Shown: piece by piece, positions 1-7,764 of the stretch
How positions within the stretch are numbered: the first letter of the stretch is position 1
How the letters are laid out: each line of letters begins with the position of its first letter
From: Nocardia anaemiae NBRC 100462
Lineage (GTDB): Bacteria > Actinomycetota > Actinomycetes > Mycobacteriales > Mycobacteriaceae
DNA: 64,000 nucleotides
Direction: 5' to 3'
Assembly: GCF_001612725.1 (NCBI RefSeq)
Contig: NZ_BDAZ01000041.1
Coordinates: 1-64,000, forward strand
The notes under the pieces: model-generated
What the model was told of the DNA's origin: nothing
Seen by the model: the letters and a program-made list of their open reading frames with translations, nothing else
The model's database searches: none
Made by a program: the position numbers and the translations under genes

Positions 1-363
1 TTCCAGGTCGGCGAGATAGGCCTCCGGTCCGAACAGCTGCTCGCCGGGGAACGGCACCGCACCGTAATCGGCAGCGGTCTCGACACCGTCCGCATCGATG
101 CCGACCAGCCACCGCCACCACGGCCCGCCGTCCGCGCCTGCCGACGCCTGCCGATGCCGACGCACCACATCCAACACCGCATCGGGTACGGGGCACCGGA
201 TCGACCGGCTACCGTCATCGACCATCAGGACTGCCGATTCGGCGACCACGGTCATCGCGAAGCGCGCCTCCAGTCGCTGCCATCCGGGCGGGGCTATCTC
301 ACGCAGCCCGGCCACGATCCGATCGGCCAACGCCGCGAGGTCCTCATCCCCGGCCTGCGTCAC
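1..363 (-). CDS. YezG-like (DUF600-type) protein, partial
   Basis: The gene runs off the left edge; only the first 121 codons are present. The GTG at 363 is preceded by GGAGAG about 6 nt upstream. The translation begins VTQAGDEDLAALADRIVAGL and continues with a PPGWQRLEARF segment, a LMVDDGS segment, WWRWLVGIDADG and PEAYLADLE. The order of a PPGW start, an acidic D-rich centre and a closing EAYLADLE resembles the small actinobacterial proteins grouped with the YezG immunity-like family, many of which are unassigned. No toxin gene is visible next to it, so an immunity role is not supported by context. The family call is from memory of the pattern; that it is a coding region is much surer. Confidence 0.6.
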   Translation of the reverse strand, partial: MTQAGDEDLAALADRIVAGLREIAPPGWQRLEARFAMTVVAESAVLMVDDGSRSIRCPVPDAVLDVVRRHRQASAGADGGPWWRWLVGIDADGVETAADYGAVPFPGEQLFGPEAYLADLE

Positions 364-981
364 GGCACTCTCCGTGTTCCGGGAACGACACGCGCGCCGA
401 AACCTCGGAGGCGCCAACGCGCAACGTGGATCGCGAACAGTTCACGAGCAGTCCCCCCAATCACCAGGATCGGTACGTCGTCATGATGTGGAAATTCCCA
501 GGCTGAAGATTTCGCACTTCCCGTCCCGGCGCAACACCGGCATTTACCAGCCATGGCAAGCCCACCGCTCAGTGAACTCCGTCATAACGTGCACTCGATA
601 GCACCCGGCAACGGCTCCGAGACCCGGGATCATCCGAAGGTCTTCCGGCAGAGCCGTTCCCGCATACGCAGGCGGCACCTCGGGCCATGATCACTCAGGC
701 ATGGGCTGACCAGATCCTGGCATCGGGTACCGCCGAGTGGAGTGCCGGTGCGAAATCGGGGTGCGCACTACTGCACGGTGAACTTCTCAGCCGGTCCGGA
801 GACCACAATGCCGTCACGGTCGACGAGCGCCACCCCACCTGCGCCTCCGAACCCGAAGTCAGCGGTGGCTGGCTGGGGTCCACAGTCAGGGGAGCATTGG
901 CGTTCTGCGAGGGCTTCGTTCCTCCTGTGTGACGGATATAGATCACGGAACACAACGGGAAGAGTTCGAATCCATTCTGCG
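364..981. other. Gene-poor interval with possible remnant
   Basis: No convincing intact gene is seen in these 618 nt. An inverted repeat AACGGCTC (610-617) / GAGCCGTT (651-658) could form a stem. On the minus strand around 770-850 a short stretch reads GFGGAGGVALVDRDG, like the C-terminal part of a serine-hydrolase-type protein, but it has no start signal and no upstream body, so it is at most a gene remnant. Confidence 0.3.
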
Positions 982-1536
982 TCAGTGGGAGCGCATGTCG
1001 CGCAGGATATCCCGTGCTCGGTCGAATACCGCCAGTGGCGGACTCGTCATGAGGTTCGCCAGGCCGGTTTCGCCCGCATGCGGGTGCGGCCGGGTGGGGG
1101 CGAGCCGCTCGGCGGCGCGCACCATTCCGGCCCAGCGTTCGAGTTGGTTCACCGAGAATTGCTTCAGCAGGAAGGGGAATTCCTCGGTCTCCTCGTGCGC
1201 GGCATGTTCGGCGACCTTATCGGCGAATGCGGCCAGCTTGGCATCGAAATCGGGGTGGTCGACACCCATGTCGTACAGTTCGGCCAGTGCGCGCTTCACC
1301 GCGTTTTCCTCGGCCAATCTCGGCCCGATAATGTCGTCGGCGCCGAAGGCCGCCCGCCGCGCCACCGCGTGCACGACCTCCTCTTCGGCGGTTTCGTGCA
1401 CCGCGAGCAGGCGCACCAGCTCGGTGAACAGTTCGCGCTTATCGTCCTGGCCCGACCTCAGCTTGTCGAGCAAGCGCCGGATCTGCTCGTGCTGGGCGGT
1501 CAGCAGATCGATCACGTTCTGATCCAGCTTTCCCAT
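982..1536 (-). CDS. Hemerythrin domain-containing protein
   Basis: A 184-residue helical protein with the hemerythrin/HHE arrangement: an early TAQHEQIRRLLDKL helix, LLAVHETAEEEVVHAVARR, an EEN-containing middle helix, and HAAHEETEEFPFL. The His and Glu residues (H...E, H..EE, H..HEE) are those expected to hold a non-haem di-iron centre that binds O2 or senses redox state or NO. The ATG at 1536 is chosen over one at 1548 because GAGG lies 6 nt before it. The C-terminal tail of about 45 residues is Pro/His-containing and outside the fold. It is divergent from the PLP decarboxylase, with about 120 nt between them. The specific function is not known. Confidence 0.85.
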   Translation of the reverse strand: MGKLDQNVIDLLTAQHEQIRRLLDKLRSGQDDKRELFTELVRLLAVHETAEEEVVHAVARRAAFGADDIIGPRLAEENAVKRALAELYDMGVDHPDFDAKLAAFADKVAEHAAHEETEEFPFLLKQFSVNQLERWAGMVRAAERLAPTRPHPHAGETGLANLMTSPPLAVFDRARDILRDMRSH

Positions 1537-1655
1537 CGTGCACCTCATTTCTGCGGCGGGGTATTACACATCTTCCTCCGAAGGCCGACCAGCGCGCCAC
1601 GGGCAAACTCGCCAGCGAGCCGTTTGCCACCTGCGCCCCTGGGTAGGTCGGCAAT

Positions 1656-3116
1656 ATGGACCATGGCGCAGCCCCTTTACTCGATGCCCTTGCCGAATAC
1701 CGTGAGCTGGGACGATACGGTTTCACCCCGCCCGGCCACCGACAGGGCCGCGGCGCGGACGAGCGCGTGCGGCGCATCCTTGGTGCCGATACCTTCGGTT
1801 CGGATGTCCTTGGCAACAGCGGGCTCGACGACCGCAAGGCAAGTGGTGGCTATCTGGCGCGGGCCGAGGAGTTGATGGCCGATGCGGTCGGCGCCGACTA
1901 CGCGTTCTTCTCGACCTGCGGTAGTTCACTGTCGGTCAAGGCGGCGATGCTCGCGGTCGCGGGTGGCTCGCCGGGTCTGCTGGTGGCGCGCGACAGCCAC
2001 AAGTCGATCGTCGCCGGTTTGATCTTCTCCGGTGTCCAGCCGCGCTGGATCACCCCGCGCTGGGATGCCGAGCGGCACCTGTCCCATCCGCCGTCGCCGG
2101 AGCAGATTCGCGAAACCTGGGAGCGCTATCCGGATGCGGCGGGGGCCTTGATCGTCAGCCCGAGTCCGTACGGGACCTGCGCCGATATCCGGGGTATCGC
2201 CGACGTGTGCCATGAACGCGGCAAAGCGCTCATCGTCGACGAGGCGTGGGGCGCGCATCTGCCGTTCCACGAGGAATTGCCCACGTGGGCGATGGATGCC
2301 GGTGCCGATGTCTGTGTGGTCAGCGTGCACAAGATGGGCAGTGGATTCGAGCAGGGTTCGGTCTTCCATGTGCAGGGCGATCTCGTCGAACGCGAGCGCC
2401 TCTCGGCGTGCGCGGATCTGTTGATGACCACCAGTCCGAATGTCATGGTGTACGCGGCGTTGGACGGGTGGCGGCGCCAGATGGTCGAGCACGGTCACGA
2501 ATTGCTCAGCGCCGCATTGAAATTGGCCGGACAACTGCGTGCCGATATCGAGGACATTCCGGGGTTGCATGTACTGGAAGACGAGCTGCTCGGCGCCGAG
2601 GCCTCGCACGACCTGGACCGGATGCAGGTCCTCATCGATGTCGGCGAGCTCGGGCTGTCCGGCTATCAGTGCGCCGACTGGCTGCGGGAGCACGCGCGCA
2701 TCGACGTCGGTCTCAGCGATCACCGCCGCATTATGGCGACACTGTCGATGGCCGATGACGAATCCACCACCAGGCGACTGCTCGACGCACTGCTGTCGCT
2801 GAGCGCGGCGGCATCGGAAATCCCGGCGCCGAAACAGATTCGACTTCCCGATCCGCAAGAACTCGAACTCGAAACCACCATGCTCCCCCGCGACGCGTTC
2901 TTCGGACCGGTCGACACGGTCGAGATGACCTCCGCGGCCGGACGCATAGCCGCCGAGCAGCTCACGCCGTATCCACCGGGCATTCCGGTCGCAGTGCCCG
3001 GGGAGCGGTTGAACGAGGCGGTGATCGACTACCTGGTCACCGGGGTGGACGCCGGAATGGTGGTGCCCGATGCCGCCGACAGTTCGATGCGAACGGTGCG
3101 CGTGGTCGCCGACTGA
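1656..3116 (+). CDS. Orn/Lys/Arg-type PLP decarboxylase
   Basis: A 486-residue fold-type I PLP enzyme of the arginine/lysine/ornithine decarboxylase group (major domain plus C-terminal domain, without the N-terminal wing of the long E. coli inducible enzymes). The start has the family's TPPGHRQGRG and a GGYLARAEELMADAVGADYAFF region. Further on are SPSPYGTCADI, the cofactor-binding DEAWGAHLPF, and SVHKMGSGFEQGS with the Schiff-base lysine in SVHK. The product would be a diamine or agmatine, but the substrate cannot be read from the sequence. No strong Shine-Dalgarno precedes the ATG. It is tail to tail with the PAP2/kinase gene, with 9 nt between them. Confidence 0.85.
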   Translation: MDHGAAPLLDALAEYRELGRYGFTPPGHRQGRGADERVRRILGADTFGSDVLGNSGLDDRKASGGYLARAEELMADAVGADYAFFSTCGSSLSVKAAMLAVAGGSPGLLVARDSHKSIVAGLIFSGVQPRWITPRWDAERHLSHPPSPEQIRETWERYPDAAGALIVSPSPYGTCADIRGIADVCHERGKALIVDEAWGAHLPFHEELPTWAMDAGADVCVVSVHKMGSGFEQGSVFHVQGDLVERERLSACADLLMTTSPNVMVYAALDGWRRQMVEHGHELLSAALKLAGQLRADIEDIPGLHVLEDELLGAEASHDLDRMQVLIDVGELGLSGYQCADWLREHARIDVGLSDHRRIMATLSMADDESTTRRLLDALLSLSAAASEIPAPKQIRLPDPQELELETTMLPRDAFFGPVDTVEMTSAAGRIAAEQLTPYPPGIPVAVPGERLNEAVIDYLVTGVDAGMVVPDAADSSMRTVRVVAD

Positions 3117-3125
3117 CGCACGGCA

Positions 3126-4595
3126 TCAACTCGGCTCGCTCCGATGCAACAATGTGAGCGTCGCGGGACGGCTGGTGAACGTGAAGTCGTCGCCGCGGAA
3201 ATCGACCTCGCCATCGGTGGCGAGCGCGATCGGGCCGTCCTCGACGTGCACGGTCAGCCGGTCGGCGCGTCGGTTGACGTAGGTCGCGGAGCGATCGAGG
3301 GTGCCGGTGAGGGTGGCCCAGATCAGGCGGGTTCGCGAAAACCGCAGGTCCGCGCGCAGATATCGAATATCGAGGGCGCCGTGGTGCAGCGCGGGACGCG
3401 ACATCGGGATCTGATGGGCGGGGCGGTAGTGGCCGTTGCCGACGAACAGCATCCAGATCGCGGTACGGGTGCCGTCGATGGTCGTCGGTAGCGGCTGGGC
3501 CCGAAACAGTACGCGCATCATGGCGATTCCCGCGGCGGGCCATTTGCCCAGACGCGGCTCCCAGCGTTCACGAAGACGGACGAAGTCGGGATAGCCGCCG
3601 AGGCTGGCGGTATTGACGAAGGTTCGTCGGTCGAGTCCATCGGATCGCACCTCGGCGGTATCGGTTCGGACCGCGTCGCCCGATTCCAATGCGGCCAGGG
3701 TGTGCTCGAGGCATTCCACACCAGTATCGCGGGCGAAATGGTTCAGGGTTCCACCGGCGAATACCGCCAGTGGCAGCCGATATTCGACAGCTGCCGCGGC
3801 GACAGCCGAAACCGTTCCGTCGCCGCCGAATACGCCGAGTGCGACGATATCGTCGCGGGCGACTCGTTCCTCGAGCTGGGCGATGAGATCATCGGTCATC
3901 GTCAAAAACTCTGCGGCGGGCACTTTTTCGTGTAGTAACCGCAGCTGCTCGGAGCCGGTGCCACCGCCCGCGCCGGGATTGATCACCAGCAAAAGCCCGA
4001 ATCCATTGTGTATCGGAGTGATTCGTTGATGCGGGCCCAGTTCGGCGGGCTCATCGTCGCGCTGCGCCCACCAACGCCGGGTACCGAGGGCGATCGCAGC
4101 GCCCATCGCACCGCCCACGATCACATCGGAGGGCCAATGGACCCCGATGTGCACGCGCGAGTAGCCGACGGCCACCGCGATCGGGGCGACAATGACCGCG
4201 GCGGCCGGAGATTCCAGGGCAACGCCGGTTGCGAAGGCCGCCGCGGACGCGGAGTGGCCGGATGGGAATGAGGAGGACACCGGCGGTTTCACCAGTCTTC
4301 GCACGAAGGGCACCGATTCGTCGGGCGGTCGGCGGCGCGGAAACAATGGCTTGGCAATGCCGTTCGCCACCGAACTGGCCAGCGCCACCGAGACCAGCCC
4401 GCGCACGGCCGCCCGCCGCGGTGCTCGACCGTCCATCGACATCAGCGCGGCCACCACCATCCACAACCGACTGTGGTCGGCGCTCATGCTCAGTGTCCGC
4501 AGGAACCGATCGGCGGCGGTCGGTCGCACCCGCGCACTGCGCGCCACCAGCCAGCTGTCCTCGTGCCTCGCGAGCCTGGATGACTGCCTACGCAT
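3126..4595 (-). CDS. Fused PAP2 phosphatase / diacylglycerol-kinase-like lipid kinase
   Basis: A 489-residue two-domain protein. The first about 190 residues carry the three PAP2 phosphatase motifs: KPLFPRRRPPDE, the SFPSGHSASAA segment and SRVHIGVHWPSD, with the catalytic His residues in PSGH and HWPSD. From about residue 200 it becomes a DAGK catalytic domain with LLVINPGAGGGTGSE, the nucleotide-binding FGGDGTVSAVA, and a C-terminal lipid-kinase fold ending in the DGEVDF strand. The fusion should act on membrane lipids, removing phosphate from one lipid and phosphorylating another. The ATG at 4595 is preferred to a GTG two codons earlier. Similar fusions are common in Nocardia and mycobacteria, but substrates are mostly unproven. 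Confidence 0.85.
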   Translation of the reverse strand: MRRQSSRLARHEDSWLVARSARVRPTAADRFLRTLSMSADHSRLWMVVAALMSMDGRAPRRAAVRGLVSVALASSVANGIAKPLFPRRRPPDESVPFVRRLVKPPVSSSFPSGHSASAAAFATGVALESPAAAVIVAPIAVAVGYSRVHIGVHWPSDVIVGGAMGAAIALGTRRWWAQRDDEPAELGPHQRITPIHNGFGLLLVINPGAGGGTGSEQLRLLHEKVPAAEFLTMTDDLIAQLEERVARDDIVALGVFGGDGTVSAVAAAAVEYRLPLAVFAGGTLNHFARDTGVECLEHTLAALESGDAVRTDTAEVRSDGLDRRTFVNTASLGGYPDFVRLRERWEPRLGKWPAAGIAMMRVLFRAQPLPTTIDGTRTAIWMLFVGNGHYRPAHQIPMSRPALHHGALDIRYLRADLRFSRTRLIWATLTGTLDRSATYVNRRADRLTVHVEDGPIALATDGEVDFRGDDFTFTSRPATLTLLHRSEPS

Positions 4596-4680
4596 GCCCA
4601 CAGGCTATCCGGTCTGCTACGACACATGCTGCGCCGCTATCCCCGAAATGACGGTTGACCTGCGATAACCCCGCTCGACC

Positions 4681-4737
4681 TTGACACATGACCGGCCACA
4701 AAGGAATCATCTGATTCTATTGGAATCGACCGATTCC
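4681..4737 (+). promoter_or_regulatory. Promoter with two tandem palindromic operators (probable TetR sites)
   Basis: TTGACA at 4681-4686 is followed after 18 nt by AATCAT (4705-4710), a plausible -35/-10 pair. Over and just downstream of the -10 lie two palindromes of the same design: GGAATCA-TC-TGATTCT (4703-4718, 6 of 7 pairs) and GGAATCG-AC-CGATTCC (4722-4737, perfect 7-2-7). Their centres are 19 nt apart, close to two helical turns. Placement fits repression of the monooxygenase-SDR-TetR operon by the TetR protein encoded at its end (inference). Confidence 0.7.
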
Positions 4738-4777
4738 CATAAGCTTGGGCGCGCGGACTCGTCCGGAGGAGTGCACG

Positions 4778-6256
4778 ATGGATCAGCCGACGACGCGCCC
4801 CGACCATGTGCCGATCGTTGTCATCGGAGCCGGGTTCGCCGGTATCGGGTTGGCGGTGAAGCTGCGCGAGGCCGGGTTCCGCGACTTCGTCATCCTGGAA
4901 CGCGGCCGCGACCTCGGCGGTACCTGGAGCGCGAACACTTACCCGGGCTGTGCGTGTGATGTGCCTTCGATACTGTATTCGTATTCTTTCGCCCCGAATC
5001 CGAATTGGTCGCACCGCTACGGCACCCAGCCGGAGATCCTCGAGTACTTGCGCGGTGTCGCGAATAAATACGATGTGCCACAACATATTCGGTACGACAC
5101 CGAGGTACTCGACGCCGGATGGGACGAGGCGGCCGGACGATGGCGCATTCGCACCGGGCAGGGCACGCTGACCGCCGATGTCCTGGTCTCGGCGATCGGG
5201 CCGTTCAGCGAAGCACAGATCCCCCGCCTGCCCGGCATCGCGAATTTCACCGGCACGCAATTCCATTCCCTGCACTGGGATCACGACCACGATCTGACCG
5301 GTGAGCGGGTCGCGGTGATCGGCACCGGCGCGTCCGCGGTGCAGTTCATTCCCGAGATCCAGCCCATGGTGGAACGGCTCACGGTGTTCCAGCGTTCGGC
5401 ACCGTGGATCGTGCCGCGCGTGGATTGGGCGACCAGCACCGTCGAGCGCACCCTCCTGCGCCGGATGCCCCTGCTGGGAAAGACGATCCGCGCCGCGTAC
5501 TTCACCGGCATCGAAGGATTCGGGCTGGTCGGGTTCGTGGACAAGCGATTCCGTCATCCGTTCGAGGCACTTGGCCGATTACAGCTGCGTCGCCAGGTGG
5601 CCGATCCGGCCCTGCGCCGAAAACTGACGCCCGACTACATGATCGGCTGCAAACGCGCGATCTTCTCCGACGCCTACTACCCCGCGCTGTCCAAGCCCAA
5701 TGTCGAGGTGGAGACCGCCGGGATCGCCGAGATCCGGCAGCGCTCGATCGTCACGGTGGACGGCACCGAACACGAGGTGGACACGATCATCTGGGGCACC
5801 GGATTCGGTGTGCCACCACGGATATTCGAGGCCGTCCACGACACCGCCGGACGCACACTCGCACAGCTGTATCGGGAACGCCCACGCAGCTATCTCGGCA
5901 CCACCGTGACCGGATTTCCGAACTTCTTCACCACCCTCGGCCCGTTCGGCGCGGCCGGGAACCAGTCGGCGATCTTCATGATCGAGGCCCAGATCCGCTA
6001 TATCGTTGACGCGGTAAAGAACATGCGCGACAACGGACTTCGCCGCATCGAGGTGCGACCGCAGGTGCAGCGCGACTTCGTCGAGGAGATGGAGCAGCGC
6101 AGCCGCGATACGGTATGGGTCACCGGCGGCTGCCGCAGCTATTACCAGACCGCCGACGGCCAACACAATGCCGGGCTGTATCCGAACTGGAGTTTCGAAT
6201 ACGCCAGGCGCACCATGCGATTCGATTCCGATGCCTACCTGATCGAGGCATCGTGA
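4778..6256 (+). CDS. Flavin-containing (Baeyer-Villiger-type) monooxygenase
   Basis: A 492-residue FAD/NADPH monooxygenase. It has an N-terminal FAD Rossmann motif (VVIGAGFAGIGLAVKL), the DLGGTWSANTYPGCACD segment of BVMOs, the fingerprint FTGTQFHSLHWD (family FxGxxxHxxxW, with Asp where Pro is usual), a second Rossmann motif for NADPH (VAVIGTGASAVQF) and the late WGTGFG. It should insert oxygen into a ketone or oxidise a heteroatom. GGAGGAG stands 6 nt before the ATG at 4778, so the upstream in-frame ATG at 4745 is not used. It overlaps the next SDR by 4 nt (GTGA), which suggests an alcohol-to-ketone-to-ester route in which the SDR supplies the ketone. Confidence 0.88.
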   Translation: MDQPTTRPDHVPIVVIGAGFAGIGLAVKLREAGFRDFVILERGRDLGGTWSANTYPGCACDVPSILYSYSFAPNPNWSHRYGTQPEILEYLRGVANKYDVPQHIRYDTEVLDAGWDEAAGRWRIRTGQGTLTADVLVSAIGPFSEAQIPRLPGIANFTGTQFHSLHWDHDHDLTGERVAVIGTGASAVQFIPEIQPMVERLTVFQRSAPWIVPRVDWATSTVERTLLRRMPLLGKTIRAAYFTGIEGFGLVGFVDKRFRHPFEALGRLQLRRQVADPALRRKLTPDYMIGCKRAIFSDAYYPALSKPNVEVETAGIAEIRQRSIVTVDGTEHEVDTIIWGTGFGVPPRIFEAVHDTAGRTLAQLYRERPRSYLGTTVTGFPNFFTTLGPFGAAGNQSAIFMIEAQIRYIVDAVKNMRDNGLRRIEVRPQVQRDFVEEMEQRSRDTVWVTGGCRSYYQTADGQHNAGLYPNWSFEYARRTMRFDSDAYLIEAS

Positions 6257-7128
6257 ACCTGCTGCGGCTGCTGCCGACCAATGACACCTTCGACGTGGCC
6301 GACAAGGTGGTGGTGATCACCGGCGCCGGACGCGGCATCGGCGCCGAACTGGCGCAGATCCTGCACCGCCGCCGCGCGCGGGTCGTCATGCTCGACCTGG
6401 ACGAGGCAAAGGTGCGCACTGCCGCGTCACGTCTGGGGTCCAGAGCGATCGCGCTGCGCGCCGATGTCGCCGACCGCGACAGTATGGTCGCCGCCATGGC
6501 GACGGTCCGCGACCGATTCGGCCGCATCGATCTCGTGATCGCCAATGCCGGAATCACCCCGACTCCCGCCACGCTGCGCACGATGGATCCCGCGGATTTC
6601 GACCGGGTCATCGCGGTCAACCTGACCGGCGTCTTCAATACCGTGCGACCGGCGCTCGACGATATCGTCGCCACCCGCGGCCATGTCGTCGTGGTTTCCT
6701 CCTGCGCGGCGTTCGCGCCGGGCATGGGCGGGTCCCCCTACATGATCAGCAAGGCCGGTGTGGAACAGCTGGGCCGGGCGCTGCGGGTGGAACTCGCCGC
6801 CTCCGGCGCGACCGCCGGGGTCGCCTATTTCGGCATCGTCGACACCGCCATGACCCACCACACCCTCGACGACGACGAATTCGGTCGCGCGGCCGATGCC
6901 ATGCTGCCCTGGCCGCTCAACCAACGCATCAGCGCGGCCCAGGCCGCGCTGGCCGTCGCCGACGGCATCGCCCACCGGGCTCCGCGCACCATCGCACCCC
7001 GCGTCTGGGAGCCCTATTCGCTGCTGCGCGGTGCGATCAATGTGCTGATGGACCAGTACCTCAGCACCGACGAACAATTGGGGGTCCTGCTCCGCAAGCT
7101 GGAACAACGCGAGTCCAGCGGCACATGA
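6253..7128 (+). CDS. SDR family NAD(P)-dependent oxidoreductase
   Basis: A 291-residue classical-type short-chain dehydrogenase. It has the cofactor motif VVITGAGRGIGAEL, the NAG motif (VIANAGITPTP), the catalytic Ser in VVVSSCAAF, and Tyr/Lys in YMISK. The C-terminus is about 40 residues longer than in the minimal SDR. The GTG start overlaps the TGA of the monooxygenase by 4 nt, indicating translational coupling. It probably interconverts an alcohol and the ketone used by the monooxygenase. The substrate is unknown. Confidence 0.88.
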   Translation: MNLLRLLPTNDTFDVADKVVVITGAGRGIGAELAQILHRRRARVVMLDLDEAKVRTAASRLGSRAIALRADVADRDSMVAAMATVRDRFGRIDLVIANAGITPTPATLRTMDPADFDRVIAVNLTGVFNTVRPALDDIVATRGHVVVVSSCAAFAPGMGGSPYMISKAGVEQLGRALRVELAASGATAGVAYFGIVDTAMTHHTLDDDEFGRAADAMLPWPLNQRISAAQAALAVADGIAHRAPRTIAPRVWEPYSLLRGAINVLMDQYLSTDEQLGVLLRKLEQRESSGT

Positions 7129-7140
7129 CATGATCAACCC

Positions 7141-7764
7141 GTGAGTTCGTCAGCCACCACATGGCGCGGCAGCACCATGGCCAGCCGCGCCGCCGAGCGC
7201 CGCGAGCAACTCGTGCGTGCCGGATTCGCGCTGCTCGGTGGCGAGGGCGCGCGGGCGACCACCATGCGCGCGGTCTGCCGTGCGGCGGGCCTGAGCCTGC
7301 GCTACTTCTACGAGAACTTCGCCGATCGCGATGCCCTGCTCATCGAGATCTACGACCAGACCGCACGCGGGCTCGTCGACTCCGTCATCGTCCGGCTCGC
7401 CGATGCGCCTGACGACGAAACCGCCCGCGCCCGGGCGGCTTTCGACGCGGCAGCGCAATATTTCGCGGACGATCCGCGTCGCGGACGGATCATGTTCCGG
7501 GAGACCCTCGCCGATGACACCCTGCGGGCCCGCGGCGCCGACGCACTCCCCGCCTTCGTCACGCTCGTCGCCACGCAACTCGCACCGGAGCAGGCCGCGC
7601 GTTTCATTCCGACGTCGGGCCGGATTCCGCTACCGGTCAGCGCGATATCCGGCGCGCTCGTGGCGCTGTTCCTCGATTGGCTCGACGGCGATGTCGAGGC
7701 CAATCGCGACGAGGTGGTCGATTACGCCACCCGGCTCACCATCACCATTCTCGGGCTCGCCTGA
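7141..7764 (+). CDS. TetR family transcriptional regulator
   Basis: A 207-residue regulator with an N-terminal TetR HTH. RREQLVRAGFALLGGEGARATTMRAVCRAAGLSLRYFYENFADRDAL shows the usual RYFYENF recognition helix, and is given here only as its key parts: helix 1 at residues 20-32, HTH at 37-60. The rest is a ligand-binding domain without recognisable specificity. It is the third gene of the operon, 12 nt after the SDR. The GTG at 7141 has no clear Shine-Dalgarno; an ATG at 7177 (MASRAAERR) is a possible alternative. It ends exactly where the stop of the convergent car gene begins. It probably binds the paired palindromes at 4703-4737. Confidence 0.85.
   Translation: MSSSATTWRGSTMASRAAERREQLVRAGFALLGGEGARATTMRAVCRAAGLSLRYFYENFADRDALLIEIYDQTARGLVDSVIVRLADAPDDETARARAAFDAAAQYFADDPRRGRIMFRETLADDTLRARGADALPAFVTLVATQLAPEQAARFIPTSGRIPLPVSAISGALVALFLDWLDGDVEANRDEVVDYATRLTITILGLA

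Noticed and set aside
1-363. Toxin-immunity pair for the YezG-like gene
   Set aside because: No toxin-like gene is adjacent within the window, and the other side is off the left edge.
742-1875. Long plus-strand reading frame (377 codons)
   Set aside because: It lies antisense to the hemerythrin gene and then runs into the PLP decarboxylase in another frame; composition is Arg/Pro-rich and no domain is seen. It is a high-GC shadow.
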